A stretch of 64,000 bases of DNA from Crocodylus rhombifer (taxonomy: Eukaryota; Chordata; Crocodylia; Crocodylidae), in contig JAVSML010019060.1 of the NCBI GenBank assembly GCA_038503035.1, forward strand, positions 62,001 to 126,000. Direction: 5' to 3'. The position numbers and the translations under genes were made by a program. Below are positions 46,881-58,104 of the stretch, piece by piece. A model generated the notes under the pieces. The model was not told the DNA's origin and did no database searches. It worked only from the letters and a program-made list of their open reading frames with translations. Numbering within the stretch: the stretch's first letter is position 1; every line of letters starts with the position of its first letter.

Positions 46881-47315
46881 CCACTGCAATAGGGGACTCC
46901 TATCCTTATTATGTACAAAGAGGCAGGACCAGTCCAGTTTTAGGGGGTCCCCTGAAAGATACAGTTTTGAGGCCACCTGATCCATCAGCAGAGATGACCA
47001 TAGAAGGGTGCAGGGCCCAGGGCAAATCAGTCTGTGCGGGGCCCCCTTTCCTGTGCGATGGGACACTTACATGAGTAAATGACTGTCCTGGTACACTGGA
47101 CATGGAGGGAGGGGTGGAGGCCAGAATTTTTGGCTGGAACAGTTAAACAAACATCCAACCTGTTGCACAAGTGGGTGGGCTACACCACAAATGCGGAAGC
47201 CACTGCCAAACATGGGAGGGGCCACGGCCCCTCCGCCCAGCTCTGCAGGGCCCCTTGCCTGCAGGTCCCCCTGTGGCTGCAGGTTCCACAAGATAGGATG
47301 GGCCAGACCTGCAAA
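46881..47315. other. Anonymous sequence between L2-like LINE and Gypsy copy 2
   Basis: GC-rich in parts (GGGGCCCCCTTTCC, GGCCACGGCCCC). No gene or family was assigned. Confidence 0.4.
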
Positions 47316-47319
47316 GAAA

Positions 47320-47800
47320 GCCTTGTATCTTCAAGGATGCCTGTCCAAGGGGTAAGAGCTCTGCTAGTAGAAATAGCAGTCAGTATGTGTGGAGCCACAA
47401 GTGGGTCAAACCCAAGGGACCGTTGTGCAGGGTAACATGGCTTCACAGACTGCAGTGCAGGTGAGCCAGGCCCAAGGGATCACAGCGCAGGCAAGGGACC
47501 ACAGTGTGAGTGAGCCAGGCCCAAAGAACAGCAGTGTGGGCAAACCTGACACCAGGGACCATAGTGCGGGTAAGCTCAGCCCTAGTGACCACAGTATGGG
47601 AAAGCCCAGCCCCAGAGACCATAGTGCAGGCAAGACCAGCCTCAGGGACTGCAGTGCAGAAAAGCAAAGCCCCAGGAACCACTGTGCAGACAGCAAATAT
47701 TAGTCACCCCTCTCCACAACTGTGCTATCAGATAGTTGGAAGAGCAAGCCTAGACCCTCTCCACCAGAGTGCAGTACCACGCCCAAGGTCTACAGCTCAA
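47320..47800 (+). repeat. 5' LTR of Gypsy copy 2
   Basis: Shares with the 3' LTR the blocks GAGCTCTGCTAGT(A/G)GAAATA, CAGTCAGT, CAAATATTAGTCACCC, AGTTGGAAGAG and GTCTACAG / GACTACAA. From 47395 to 47700 it carries a tandem array with a period near 33 bp, each unit with AGGGACC(A)CAGTG and AGCCCAGCCCCAG-type words; the 3' LTR has far fewer units. The first bases of the LTR (TGTAATAATA in the 3' copy) are not recognisable here. Confidence 0.65.
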
Positions 47801-47876
47801 AGGTGGTTGCTGTTTGGAGCATTAGTTGGGAAAAGGAATCCCATCTTGGAGGACAAGGACTCTGTGGCCAGAGAAA

Positions 47877-49285
47877 TAGAATCATAGAAAATTAGGGTTG
47901 GAAGGAACTTCAGGAGGTCATCTAGACCAACCCTCAGCTCAAAGTAGAACCATCCCCAACTAGATCATCCCAGCCAAAGCTATGCCTAACCAGGTCTTAA
48001 AAATCTCCAAGGATGGTGATTCCACCACCTAAGTAACCTGTTACAGTTTTTACTACCCTCCTAGTGATAAAATTCTTCCTAATACCTAACCTAAACTTTC
48101 CTTCCTGCAACTTGAGACTGCTCTTCCTTGTTTTGTCATCTGCCAACACTGAGATCAGCCTAGCATGATCCTCTTTGAAACTAGCCTTCAGGTAGCTGAA
48201 AGCGGCTATTAAATCCCCTCTCAGTCTTCTCTTCTCTAAACTAAATAAACCCAGTTCCCTCAGGTTCTCCTAAGAAGTCATGAACCCCAGCCCCCTCTCC
48301 TCTTTGTTGCCCTCTGCTGGATTCTCTCCAATTTGTCCACATCCTTTCTGTAGTGGAGGGCCCAAAACTTAATACAGTACTCCAGATGTGGCCTCACCAG
48401 TGCTGAATAGAGGGGAATAATCATTTCCCTTGCCCTGGTGACAACACTTCTGGGCCTATGCAGCCCAGTATGCCATTAGCCTTCTTGGCAACAAGGGCAC
48501 ACTGTTGGCTCATAATCAGCTTATTGTCCACTGTAACCCCCAGGTCTTTTTCTGCAGAGCTGCTGCCCAGCCAGTCAGCCCCAGCCTGTACTGGTGCATG
48601 GGGTTCTTCTGTCCTAAGTGCGGGACTTTGCAGTTGTCCTTCTTGAACCTCATGAGATTCCTTTTGGCCCAATCCTCCAATCTATATAAGTCACTCTGAA
48701 TCTGAGCCCTACCCTCCAGCATATCTACTGCTCCCCCCAGCTTAGTGTCATCTGCACACTTTCTGAGGGTGCAATCTAGGGCGCCTTCCAGGTCATTAAT
48801 GAACGTACTGAAGAAAACTGGGCCCAGAACTGACCCCTGGGGCTCTTCACCTGATACCGCTGCCAACTAGACATAGACCCATTGATTACTACCCTCTGAG
48901 CCCAATACTCTAGCCAGTTTTCTATCCGCCTTACCATTCATCCATACTCCATTCAGCCAGNNNNNNNNNNTCAGGTTGGTCAGGCATGACTTGCCCTTGT
49001 TGAATCCATGCTGACTGTTCCTAATCACATTCTTCTCTTCCAAGTGCTTAGACATAAATATCTTGATAATTTTTGCAGATAATTAGGTGAGACTAACTGC
49101 TCTGTAGTTCCCTGGATCCTTCTTTTTCCCTTTCTTAAATACTGGCACTATGTTTGCCCTCTTCCAATCATCTGGGACCTCTCCTCATAGTCATGAGTTT
49201 TCAAAGATAATGGCCAGTGGCTCTGCAACCACATCAGCCAACTCCTTCAGCACCCTTGGGTGCATTCCATCTGGCCTCCCCCTTA
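47877..49285 (-). mobile_element. CR1 LINE nested between LTR and gag of Gypsy copy 2
   Basis: The 3' end at left has ATAGAATCATAGAAAATTAGGG and GGAAGGAACTTCAGGAGGTC. On minus, C-terminal reverse-transcriptase sequence includes a motif B relative (GSVLGPVFFSTFINDL), motif C KCADDTKLGG and KDLGVTVDNKL. A finger segment SQHGFNKGKSCLTNL lies just before the N gap at 48961-48970. It is a third, older CR1 subfamily in this window, with many frameshifts. Confidence 0.87.
48961..48970. other. Assembly gap of 10 N
   Basis: Ten N bases inside the CR1 reverse transcriptase; true length unknown. Confidence 0.99.
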
Positions 49286-49289
49286 TGTA

Positions 49290-50060
49290 GAAGCTATATT
49301 AAGGATGCTGGCCCAGCTGAAGGCTGATATGATGGAACAACAGCAGTGGGAAATGAAGGAATCCCCAAAAAATCAAGAATGGTAGTTGCAGGTAGAACAG
49401 GGGCAACAGGTCAGGACAAAAGAGATTGTGAAGATGGAACTACACCAAACAGAAGCACAACATACACTACTGATACAAGAGCAGAAGCTACTTGAACAAA
49501 TCATAACTTAGAAACTAGAGGGGGCAGCACCAGAGGATCATGCATGGAAAGAGCTTAGTAATTTTACACCTGAAAAGAAACCTGTGAAGATGATCTGGAA
49601 GTTTTCCTTGAGGCCTTTGAATGGGTAGCAATGGCTGCCCAGTGGAGTAAAGACACCTGGGCCCCCTGAATGGGGATGCTACAGACAGGGGAACCCCAGC
49701 CAGTGTACAGAGCACTAACTTGTGGCAAAGCCAAGGACTGTGGAAACATGAAAACAGACTTGTTGGCCTGGCTGGAGATTTCAGAACATACTTGCAATGA
49801 TTTATGGTCCCAAAAACCCAGGGACCATAAAACCCCAAGCTATTCAGCTAAATGCTCCAAAACAACGCCCAGAAGTGGCTCTGCCCAGAAGCAAGGACAG
49901 CTAAAGGGGTGGTAGAGCAGATAGTGATAGAGCAATTCATTTACAGTTTGGGAAGTGCCACTACAGAATGGGTGAGAAGGCACTGTCCAACCACCTTACA
50001 AGAGGCTGTTAGATTGGCTGAGGATTTTGTGACAGCAAGTAATGGTAGTAAGGTAAAACG
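49290..50060 (+). pseudogene. SCAN-like gag, Gypsy copy 2
   Basis: The N-terminal part is Glu/Gln-rich and probably coiled-coil (QLKADMMEQQQWE, VEQGQQVRTKE). The SCAN-like part follows with FTPEKK (49561), DLLAWLEISEHTC (49757), EARTAKGVVEQIVIEQFIYS (about 49900) and ATTEWVRRHCPTTLQEAV ending in RLAEDF. The last run, which has no stop, matches the second half of SCAN domains: a VxEQF core, a W-V-R-x-x-x-P loop and an EAVxLAED helix. Earlier parts are frameshifted. The gene is cut at about 50070 by a CR1; the zinc knuckle lies beyond it at 54630-54671. Confidence 0.85.
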
Positions 50061-50660
50061 TAAAGGGGGAGGAAGGTGGACAGAGCCTATCCAGTTTCTT
50101 CCAGTTAGGCTCTGGAGCAGCGAGACACGCACAGGTGAAAGACTGCCATACCCCCGCTCCCCCAAAGCCCTCCAGATACCCCCCAGAAGCCACAGAGCCC
50201 CCCCCCCCGCTGACCCCCAGCACAGCCGGAGGCAAGCGGGGCCTGTGGTGGGAGGGCGTTAACCCCACACTCAGTGGGAGGAGGCGGCTGAGTGGAGCTG
50301 GGCCGGGTCAAGCCCCGCCCATGCCCCTACTTTGCCCAGCCCCCCCAGGGAGCCACATGACTGGAGCCACACAACCAGGCTGTGCAAACAGGCGCGCTTG
50401 CCTCCTGGCATGTGAGTTAGTGCAGAGTTCACGCAGAAGGCTGCGCGGGAGGGCCAGAGACCCTGCCTGTGAACCCCCCAGGGCAGACAGTCCCAGCCAT
50501 AGCCAGCCTACCAGAGGCATGACACGGATGGGCATGTGTCACACCCCGAGGGTCCCCTCGGGCTCTGCGGGCCCACTCCCCAGGCACCTCAGAAAATGCC
50601 ACCCAGACGGGGCGCATCCTTCTGGGCTCCACACAGACGGAGCCCCTGGCTCTCGGCTGC

Positions 50661-51432
50661 ATGGGTTGTCTGTCCCTTTTTCAGGCTCTGGCAGCTGGGA
50701 GCATGGCCACCTCCCCGTGTGGGGTCTGCTCCCTTTTGGGGTCTCTGGCATGCCAGCTGGAGGAGCTCCAAGCCACAGTCCAGAGACTGCGTGCCATCAG
50801 GGTCTGTGAGCAGGAAATTGACTCCTACTGCCAGGCCCTTCTCCCCCAGGAGCCGGAGGGTAGACCACCGTCTCCCTCCAGGACAAAGAAGGACTCCGGG
50901 ACCTCCCACTCTGTCCGGTCAGGGGCATGAACCAAGGTGATCAAGGGCCCTAAAGCCTGCCGCACCAAGGCCCCTGCCCTGCCGGAGCTTAGCAACAGGT
51001 ACACACCTCTTGCTGCTCCAACAGAGCCTACTGAGTTCCCAGCTCCCACAGGCAACACAGGCTCAACTGCAGCTACTGCCCCCACTCTCCCCAAGACAAA
51101 ATCAAGCACATGACCTGAAGCGCTCCCAGCTGGGTCATGAGGAGCTACAGGGATTTGGGAACGGGGCTAAAGGATCTGGGGGCACAGGTGGTGTTCTCGT
51201 CGATCCTCCCAGTATTGGGTATGGGCTGAGGAGGGAGAGGAGTATCCACGTAGTCAACCGAAGACTGTGGCGCTGGTGTCATCGGGAAGGCTTTGACTTC
51301 CATGACCACAGCCCACTCTTTGGCGAGAGAGGCAGCGAGCTGCTGGGAAGAGATGGCCTCCACCTCTCTCCCCTGGAAAGGAAGCTCTTCTCAGCCAGAC
51401 TGGCTGACCTGCTTCACCAGTCTTTAAATTAA
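50661..51432 (+). pseudogene. CR1 ORF1, esterase domain with deletion
   Basis: The start at 50661 gives an N-terminal LEELQATVQRLRAI coiled-coil-like stretch and a Pro/Ser/Thr-rich linker. A TGA follows SGA at 50928-50930. Compared with the copy at 16160-17062, about 180 bases are missing at about 51105, which removes the GDS nucleophile block. The C-terminal part with GERGSELLGRDGLHLS remains and ends at the TAA after 51429. It could not encode an active esterase. Confidence 0.85.
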
Positions 51433-51548
51433 GCCCGCTGGGGGACGGGGGGATTACCACCACTGCTGGCCCTTTGAGCAACCTGTGAAAAGCCAGTGGG
51501 CCAAGGCACTTAAGGGAGCTCACCCCCGCCCCAGCCCTGGTACAATCT

Positions 51549-54444
51549 GTGGGCAAGGCAAGAGTCCCCAAGGGGACACTTGCCTGCCTGTACACAAATG
51601 CCAGGAGCTTGGGGAAGAAACAGGAGGAGCTCATCCTCCTGCTCAATGCAAATAATTATGATGTCATAGGGATAACGGAGACCTGGTGGGACTCCACCCA
51701 TAACTGGACCTCAGGTATAGATGGCTATACCTTGTACAGAAGGGATAGTGTGGATAAAAGGGGCAGGAGTGTAGCTCTCTATATTAAGGAAAGCTACATG
51801 TCCCTGCAAGCTGATATTGGCGACCAGGGTGGACAAGTGGAGACCCTCTGGGTTAAAAACACGGCACAGGGGACACAACGGTGGGATTCTACTACAGAGC
51901 TCCCACTCAAAGTCCTGAGCTTGACTAGGAGTTCACCCAGGAACTGGCTAAGGCCGCATGCTCCAGGACTATGGTCGTCATGGGTGACTTCAATTACATC
52001 TCGTAGGAGGATCACTCAGCAAAATCCGAGCGATCGCAAAGCTTCCTATCATGAGTGGATGACCTCTACCTGACTCAAGAAGTCTATGGGCCAATGAGAG
52101 GTAAAGCGCTGCTCAACCTGGTACTGGCTACTAGGGATGACCTAATCAGTGACCTAGTGATCAATGGGAAGCTGGGTGACAGCGACCACTAGCTGATCAC
52201 CTTCACCATCTGCCATAAAGCTGGCAAGTCAGCAACATGGAAGTCCTTGACTTCAGAAAAGCCAACTGTGACAAGCTCAGGAGGCTTGTCAGTCACGCCC
52301 TAAGGGACCATGACCCCAGGGAGAGGGGAGTTCAAGAAGAGTGGTTGCTCCTCAAGGGAACGATCCTCAATGCACAAGCTGAGGCTATTCTATCTCAGAG
52401 AAAAGGCAGCAAGAGGGCACAGCAGCCCCCCTGGCTCTCCAGGGACCTAGCAGATCTCCTAAGGCTAAAAAGAAAGGCCTACAAAGGATAGAGGACTAGA
52501 TTCACCTCCAAGGAGGATTATTCTGCACTGGTCTGGTCCTGCAGCCAGCAAACCAGGAAAGCCAAGGCTGCAACTGAACTCCAACTAGCTTCGAGCATCA
52601 AGGACAATAAAAAGTCCTTTTTCAGATATGTGGGGAGACGGAGGAAAAGCAAGTACAACATTGGACCCCTGCTGAACCAGATGGGGAAGCTGACAACTGA
52701 CGCCCAGGAAAAAGCCAACCTATTAAATGGGTACTTTGTGTCAGGCTTTCATTAGTCCCATGGGATGCCCATGCCCACCATGGGACAGGGAGATCCAGGT
52801 GAGGGAGATCCCCTGCCCTCCATTAATGCTGACCTCCTGAAGGAACATCTTGAGAAGCTGGATACCTTCAAGTCAGCCGGCCCTGACAACCTGCACCCCA
52901 GGGTACTCAAGGAGCTGGCGAGCATCATAGCCCAGCCCCTGGCACAGATCTTTAAAAACTCCTGGCGCTCTGGTGTAGTGCCCAAAGACTGGAAGAAGGC
53001 CAATGTGGTGCCTATCTTCAAGAAAGCTAGGAAAGTGGATCCGACTAACTATAGGCCCATCAGCCTGACTTCTATCCTGGGGAAGATCTTAGAAAAGTTT
53101 ATTAAAGAGGCCATCCTTAATGGACTGGCTGACACCAGCATCCTAAGGGATAGCCAGCATGTGTTTGTTGTGGGTAGGTCTTGCTTGACCAATCTCATTT
53201 CCTTCTGCAACCAGGTGACCTATCACCTGGACAAGGGAGAAGAGATTGATGTCATATATCTTGACTTCAAAAAAGCCTTCGATCTGGTATCCCATTATCA
53301 CCTCTTGCTGAAACTGGCCAATTGTGGCCTTGGGTCCACCATGATCCACTAGCTGGGAAATTGGCTCCGTGGTCAGACCCAGAGGGTAGTAATTGATGGA
53401 AGTCACTCATCAATTGGATGCTTATCTTGCTGGGATCCTATGAACCCAGCTGACTTCCTGCCCTTTGGGCAGGGGGCTGGACTCAATGATCTCCCGAGGT
53501 CCCTTCCAGCCCTAATGTCTATGAAATCTATGAAATCTATGAAATCATGGTACTCTATGACCAGTGGGGTCCCCCAAGGCCCTGTCCTTGGACCCATATT
53601 GTTCAACATCTTCATTAATGATATGGACATTAGAGTCAGGAGCGGACTGGCCAAGTTTGCCAATGACACCAAACTTTGGGGCAAAGCATCCACACCAGAA
53701 GACAGGCGGGTGATCCAAGCTGACCTGGACAGGCTCAGCTAATGGGCGGACAAAAACCTGATGGTGTTTAACACCGAAAAATGCAAGGTTCTCCACCTTG
53801 GAAAAAAAACCCTACAGCATTCTTATAGGCTTGGCAGCGCTATGCTGGCTAGCACTACGGAAGAAAGAGACTTGGGGGTCATCATTGACCACAAGATAAA
53901 CATGAACCTGCAATGTGATGCTGTGGCTAGTAAAGCGACCAAAATGCTGGCTTGTGTCCATAGATGCTTCTCAAGCAAATGCCAGGATGTCCTTCTCCCC
54001 CTGTACTCGGCCTTAGAGTATTGCATCCAGTTTTGGACTTCACAATTCAAAAAGGATGTGGAGAAGCTTGAGAGAGTCCAGAGGAGAGCCATGTGCATGA
54101 TCAGAAGTCAGGAAAGCAGACCTTACGATGACAGACTGAGAGCCATGGGGCTCTTTAGCCTGGAAAAGCGCAGGCTCAGGGGTGATCTGATGGCCACCTA
54201 TAAGTTTATCAGGGATGAGCACCAGGATCTGGGGGAATCTTTGTTCAGCAGAGTGCACCAAGGGATGACGAGGTCGAATGGTCATAAACTACTACAAGAC
54301 TGTTTCAGGCTAGACATAAGGAAGAATTTCTTTACTGTCCGAGCCCCCAAGGTCTGGAACAGCCTGCCACTGGAGGTGGTTCAAGCACCTACTTCAAACA
54401 CCTTCCAGAACAAATTGGATGCTTATCTTGCTGGGATCCTATGA
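51549..54444 (+). pseudogene. CR1 ORF2, endonuclease and reverse transcriptase
   Basis: The endonuclease starts with ACLYTNARSLGKKQEE and VIGITETWWDS, stays open for 174 codons, then breaks. Reverse-transcriptase blocks are FKSAGPDNLHPR and NYRPISLTSILGK in the frame at 52765-53352, VIYLDFKKAFDLVSH (motif A), then a stop in place of Trp at 53350. After the nested tail, [15 protein letters not shown] (motif B) and KFANDTKLWG (motif C with Asn) follow. The C-terminal frame 53761-54444 is open for 227 codons and ends KLDAYLAGIL at the natural stop. The element is inactive but moderately young. Confidence 0.87.
53414..53548 (+). mobile_element. CR1 3' tail inserted in a CR1 reverse transcriptase
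   Basis: Sequence from ATTGGATGCTTATCTTGCTG to the triplicated ATGAAATCT is the last 135 bases of a related CR1. The host coding sequence continues on each side (GTCACTCATCA before, CATGGTACTC after), as shown by the undisturbed copies at 19900-19925. Confidence 0.88.
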
Positions 54445-54539
54445 CCCCAGCTGACTTCCTGCCCTTTGGGCAGGGGGCTGGACTCCATGATCTTCCAAGG
54501 TCCCTTCCAGCCCTAATGTCTATGAAATCTAACAGTGGA

Positions 54540-55513
54540 TAGGGGAAGAATCAGAAGGAAGAAGGGGTGTCCAAATGAGGGAAGGAAGACAACACCCCCC
54601 ACACCCATCTCAGTAGAAGCACGGGAGACTGCTTCTGCTGTGGCCACACAGGGCATTTTGCAAGATGGTGTCTCTGGAGATATAGCAGACCCTCATTAGC
54701 TCCAATGAAGCCCCCTCAAGCACTAAGAGCAAAGAAAATTAGGCAATGAAAAAAAGGACTGCAATTAGAGAGCATGTGAGATGGGAAGGATCAGCATGGA
54801 AGAGCTGGGGCTCAAGAGGTTAACAACAAGGTAAAAATAGGTAAGAAAGAGGTAACAGCCCTCATAGACTCAGGGTGTGAGCAAGCCCTGGTAAATATGG
54901 AATTAATCCCAGAGGAAAAACAGGAAATAGAAGGATGATGCATGATCCTGTGCTTACATGGAAAAACCAGAACCTATGCTCAAATAAAGCTGAAGATTAC
55001 CTTGGAGGGGAGTATCCATGAGATATTAGCATAATTAGTAGATGGGCTGCCCTACCCACTCTTGTTTGGCAGAAACTGGCCCAGTTTTAAGGAATCCTGT
55101 AGGATCCTGTGAGAAGACCACCAGAGACACTTCCAAGCAAGGGGGGAATGATAAATCACCCCAAAATGAAGCCCAATGGTAGGTGTCTGCCACTGACTGA
55201 AAGCCTCATAAGGTGCAAACTATTAGACAAGTCAGAGGGGCTAAGAGAGGAGGAGGAGGAGAATCAGAGGAAGCAGGGGCTAACCCATCTAACCAAAGAA
55301 AAAGAGGACCCAGAGGTGATGGAAGTTGGAAATATCATCAATCAGAGCCAATTAAGGGTTCAACAATCAAGGGAGGACAACTTCAGCAAACTCTACAAGG
55401 AGCACTTGGCAAAAGTTAATGGGGAGGTGTTACTTCTGGACTTGATGAGGAACTACCCCCAGTTAAAGGTACACAAGGATGTGATATACTGTCAGTTCCT
55501 GGGGAAGAGTTAG
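54540..55513 (+). pseudogene. Zinc knuckle, protease and linker of Gypsy copy 2
   Basis: A zinc knuckle CFCCGHTGHFARWC (54630-54671) keeps all four ligands. About 190 bases on, the protease frame reads VTALIDSGCEQALV, with the active-site triplet DSG at 54867-54875 in place of DTG, and closes near 55075 with LPYPLLFGRNWP. A Glu-rich linker follows in the open frame 55109-55513, with a basic N-terminal part and LRVQQSREDNFSKLYKE. Stops occur between the parts. Confidence 0.8.
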
Positions 55514-55533
55514 AACAACTCCAAAACCCAGAA

Positions 55534-57852
55534 ATGTACAGGATACTGCCCATGAAGGGACACCTAGGATGGGACAAGACTAAAAAATGGTTGGTACTAA
55601 GGTTTTTCTGGCCTGGCATTCACACAGATGTAGCCAGATTTTGCAATTCCTGCCCAGACTGTCAGCTAGTAGCCACTGGGAAATGTCGTGTCCCCACTGA
55701 TTCCAACACCAGTCATAAAAGTACCCTTTGAGCAGGTTGCAGTGGGCTTCATAGAAAAGAGCGCCACAGGTACCAATATATCCTAGACCTACTGGACAAT
55801 GCAGCAAGGTTTTTGGAAGTGGTTCCTGTGTGAGCAGTTACAGCTTCTAAAATTTCAAGGGAACTGCTAAGAATTTTTGCTAGGTTGACTTACCAAATGA
55901 AATACTGTCCAATCAGGGCAGGATTTTATGTCAAGGGTGAAGCAGGAGATCTGCGATACCCTCAGGCTAAAATAAATATGTACCTTAGAGTACCATCCAC
56001 AAACTGATGGTTTATTGGAACAGTTTAACTGCACTGTCAAAGGGATAATAAAGATGTTTATAAGGAAGGATCCCTGGCACTGGGACCTGTTGATCCTACT
56101 TTTAATGTTTGCAATTGGAAGAGACCCCACAGACTTCAATGGGATTTATGCCCTTTGAGCTTCTATATGGGCAACAACCCTGGGGAATTATGGATATTCT
56201 AAAATTATAAAAGCCGTAGTCTGTCTGTCTGTCTATCCGTCTATCTGTCCATAACACTTTATTTGTACTCTGATTGGCTGAAGGAAACAACCAATCTGAG
56301 TGTGAATCCAGTGTTCGGACAGGAGGTGGCAGCATGGTGGAGCACCGCCATGATGGTGGGGACACGGGATGGAGCAGAGGTGAGGGCATGGCCAGAGCAG
56401 TTGGCCTCTCCCCCCCTAACCTGGTCCCTGGAGGCAGTGGCAACAGAGTGGATGGAACAGGGGTTGAAGTCACCAGAGGTGGCCTTGCCTCCACCCCCCT
56501 TTGCTCCTTGGAAGTAGTGGTGGTGGCGCAGGGGGGAACAGGACTGGGAAGCTGAGGGGGAACAAGGCCAGCAGTGCTGGCCTCACCGCCCCCCCCTGCA
56601 GGCAGTGAATACAGAAGGGGGAGGGGGCTGAGGCCAGTGCTGCTCTCTCCCGACATGGGGGGTGGAGCAGCAGGCCCAGGCCAATGTGGGGGTTGTGGGG
56701 ATAAGAGGAGTGGGCCCGGCCCTAAAATGGCAGCAGTGAGGGTGGGGGATGCACCGGGCCTGGCCCAGTCCTGAAATAGAGGGTAGCAGGGGAGTGGCCA
56801 GGGCTGGCCCCGAAACGGTGGTGGGAGGGGTGGGTGGGGGGACCAGCGCCGAGCCCACAACAGTTGCGAGGAGGGTGGGGGGAGCACACAGGGCCCAGCC
56901 TGTCCCCAAAATCGAGGGTCTGGAGCGGGAGCCTGGCTCTGCCCAACCCAGAAATGGCAGTGAGGAGATTGGGGGGGGCGGGCCAGGCACCAAAACAGTG
57001 GCAGGGAGGTAGAGGGACCAGGCTCAGCCCCACAGCAGAGTGGGAAAAACGGTGAGTGGCCCCATCTTCTCCATGGAGGAGGCGGCAGCGGCATGGGGCT
57101 GGAGAACATGGTTGGGGTCACCTCAGCAAGGTGGGGATGGGGGAATGGCCCCAAACCCGAACTGTCAGGGGGGAATGGGGTCACGCCCAAAACAATGGTG
57201 GGGGGGCAGGGGAACAGGGTCAGGTCCGAATTGGGGGAGGGTGGAGCCAGACGAGAACAGGGGCACAGGGCCAGATGCTGGACTCCATCCTTACTGGCCA
57301 CCCAGGTGGGGGTGGGGGGAGTGGCTCCAGCCCCAGGCCCAAAGTGGTAAGGGTGAGGGTGGGGGGACCAAGCCTGGTCTTGGGGCCTCTGTCTCCACCC
57401 CCACCCCACTGACAGGTGGTGGTGATACAGCAGACGGAGGGGCGGGGCCAGCAGATGGACAGGGGGACAGCTTGGCCCTGGCCCCAAAGTGGCAGGGAGG
57501 CAGAGTTGGAGCGGGCCTAGCCCCAAAGATGGGGGGGCCTGGGCCAGACGCAGCAAAAGAGAATTTGCGAGAAGCTCAAGGAAGGCAAGAAGGCTCCTAC
57601 AATAGACGAGTCTGGGACCGGCAGTTTGAAATTGGGGATAAGATTTTAGTGCTACTCCCTGATCAGGAATCAAAGTTAACAGCCCAATGGCAAGGGCCTT
57701 GTAAAGCTATTGGAAGTATAGGACTTGTGCATTATGAAATCAGACAACCAGAGAGGAAAAAGCAAAGACAAATATACCAAATGAACATATTATTACATGG
57801 AAAGAAAGGGAGGCATTGTTGGTTACTCCATATTGGGAGGACCCTGAGCTAG
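55534..57852 (+). pseudogene. Integrase of Gypsy copy 2, split by a GC-rich array
   Basis: The zinc-binding domain is well kept: GHLGWDKTKKW, LRFFWPGIHTDV and CNSCPDCQLVA (55555-55675), the HHCC pattern. Core-domain remnants follow in several frames to about 56200 (FELLYGQQPWGI near 56155). The C-terminal domain after the insertion is a clear match: SYNRRVWDRQFEIGDKILVL, SKLTAQWQGPCKAI and HYEIRQPERKK (57590-57760). Catalytic residues of the core could not be placed. Reverse-transcriptase-leading sequence starts soon after, again showing integrase first. Confidence 0.85.
56215..57548. repeat. GC-rich tandem array inserted in the integrase
   Basis: The left edge is a (GTCT)n-type microsatellite with variants (56219-56250), followed by a short inverted repeat, GATTGG..CCAATC. 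Then come irregular 50-70 bp units with GGGCC(C/T)GGCCC, CC(C/A)AAA(A/C)TGGCAG and GAGGGTGGGGGGA words. The plus strand carries many G runs and could form G-quadruplexes (inference). The 523-codon open frame on minus across this array is a composition artefact. Whether a mobile element brought it in is unknown. Confidence 0.65.
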
Positions 57853-58095
57853 GCCCCAACCTGGATAAGATCGAGAACAAACCTACAGGAACACTGGGGG
57901 ACAAATTCTCTCAAAGGAAACAAGCCAAATCTTTGGTGAGGGAGTATAGTAATGCCTTTATGAAAGAGCCTGGATGTGCAGGGGTTGGGACCCATAACAC
58001 TGAGACACCTCCAAGAAAAGTAATGAGAGAAGGCTGGAGATCGATATCACAGAAACTACAGGACCCAGTGACAGCAGATATAAGAAAGATGATAT
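57853..58095 (+). pseudogene. Segment between integrase and reverse transcriptase, Gypsy copy 2
   Basis: A frame with DKFSQRKQAKSLVREYSNAF, then TETPPRKVMREGWRSISQKL and PVTADIRKMI matches the stretch that leads into the polymerase of this family, after which the hAT sequence starts and the polymerase core is missing. Confidence 0.7.
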
Positions 58096-58104
58096 AAAAG
58101 GGGA

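Larger units (their letters stand above)
50075..54532 (+). mobile_element. Near full-length CR1 LINE nested in gag of Gypsy copy 2
   Basis: A GC-rich 5' UTR (about 50075-50680) is followed by ORF1, ORF2 and a 3' end with AATGTCTATGAAATCTAA. It is the same subfamily as the copy at 16148-20919 and preserves more of the 5' end. ORF1 has an internal deletion, ORF2 several stops, and a short CR1 tail is inserted in ORF2 (53414-53548). The gag coding sequence continues on both sides. Confidence 0.88.

Noticed and set aside
56102..57673. A 523-codon open frame on minus
   Set aside because: It lies in a G-rich tandem array; the translation is Pro/Leu/Gly-rich without a domain, and the plus strand on both sides encodes integrase.
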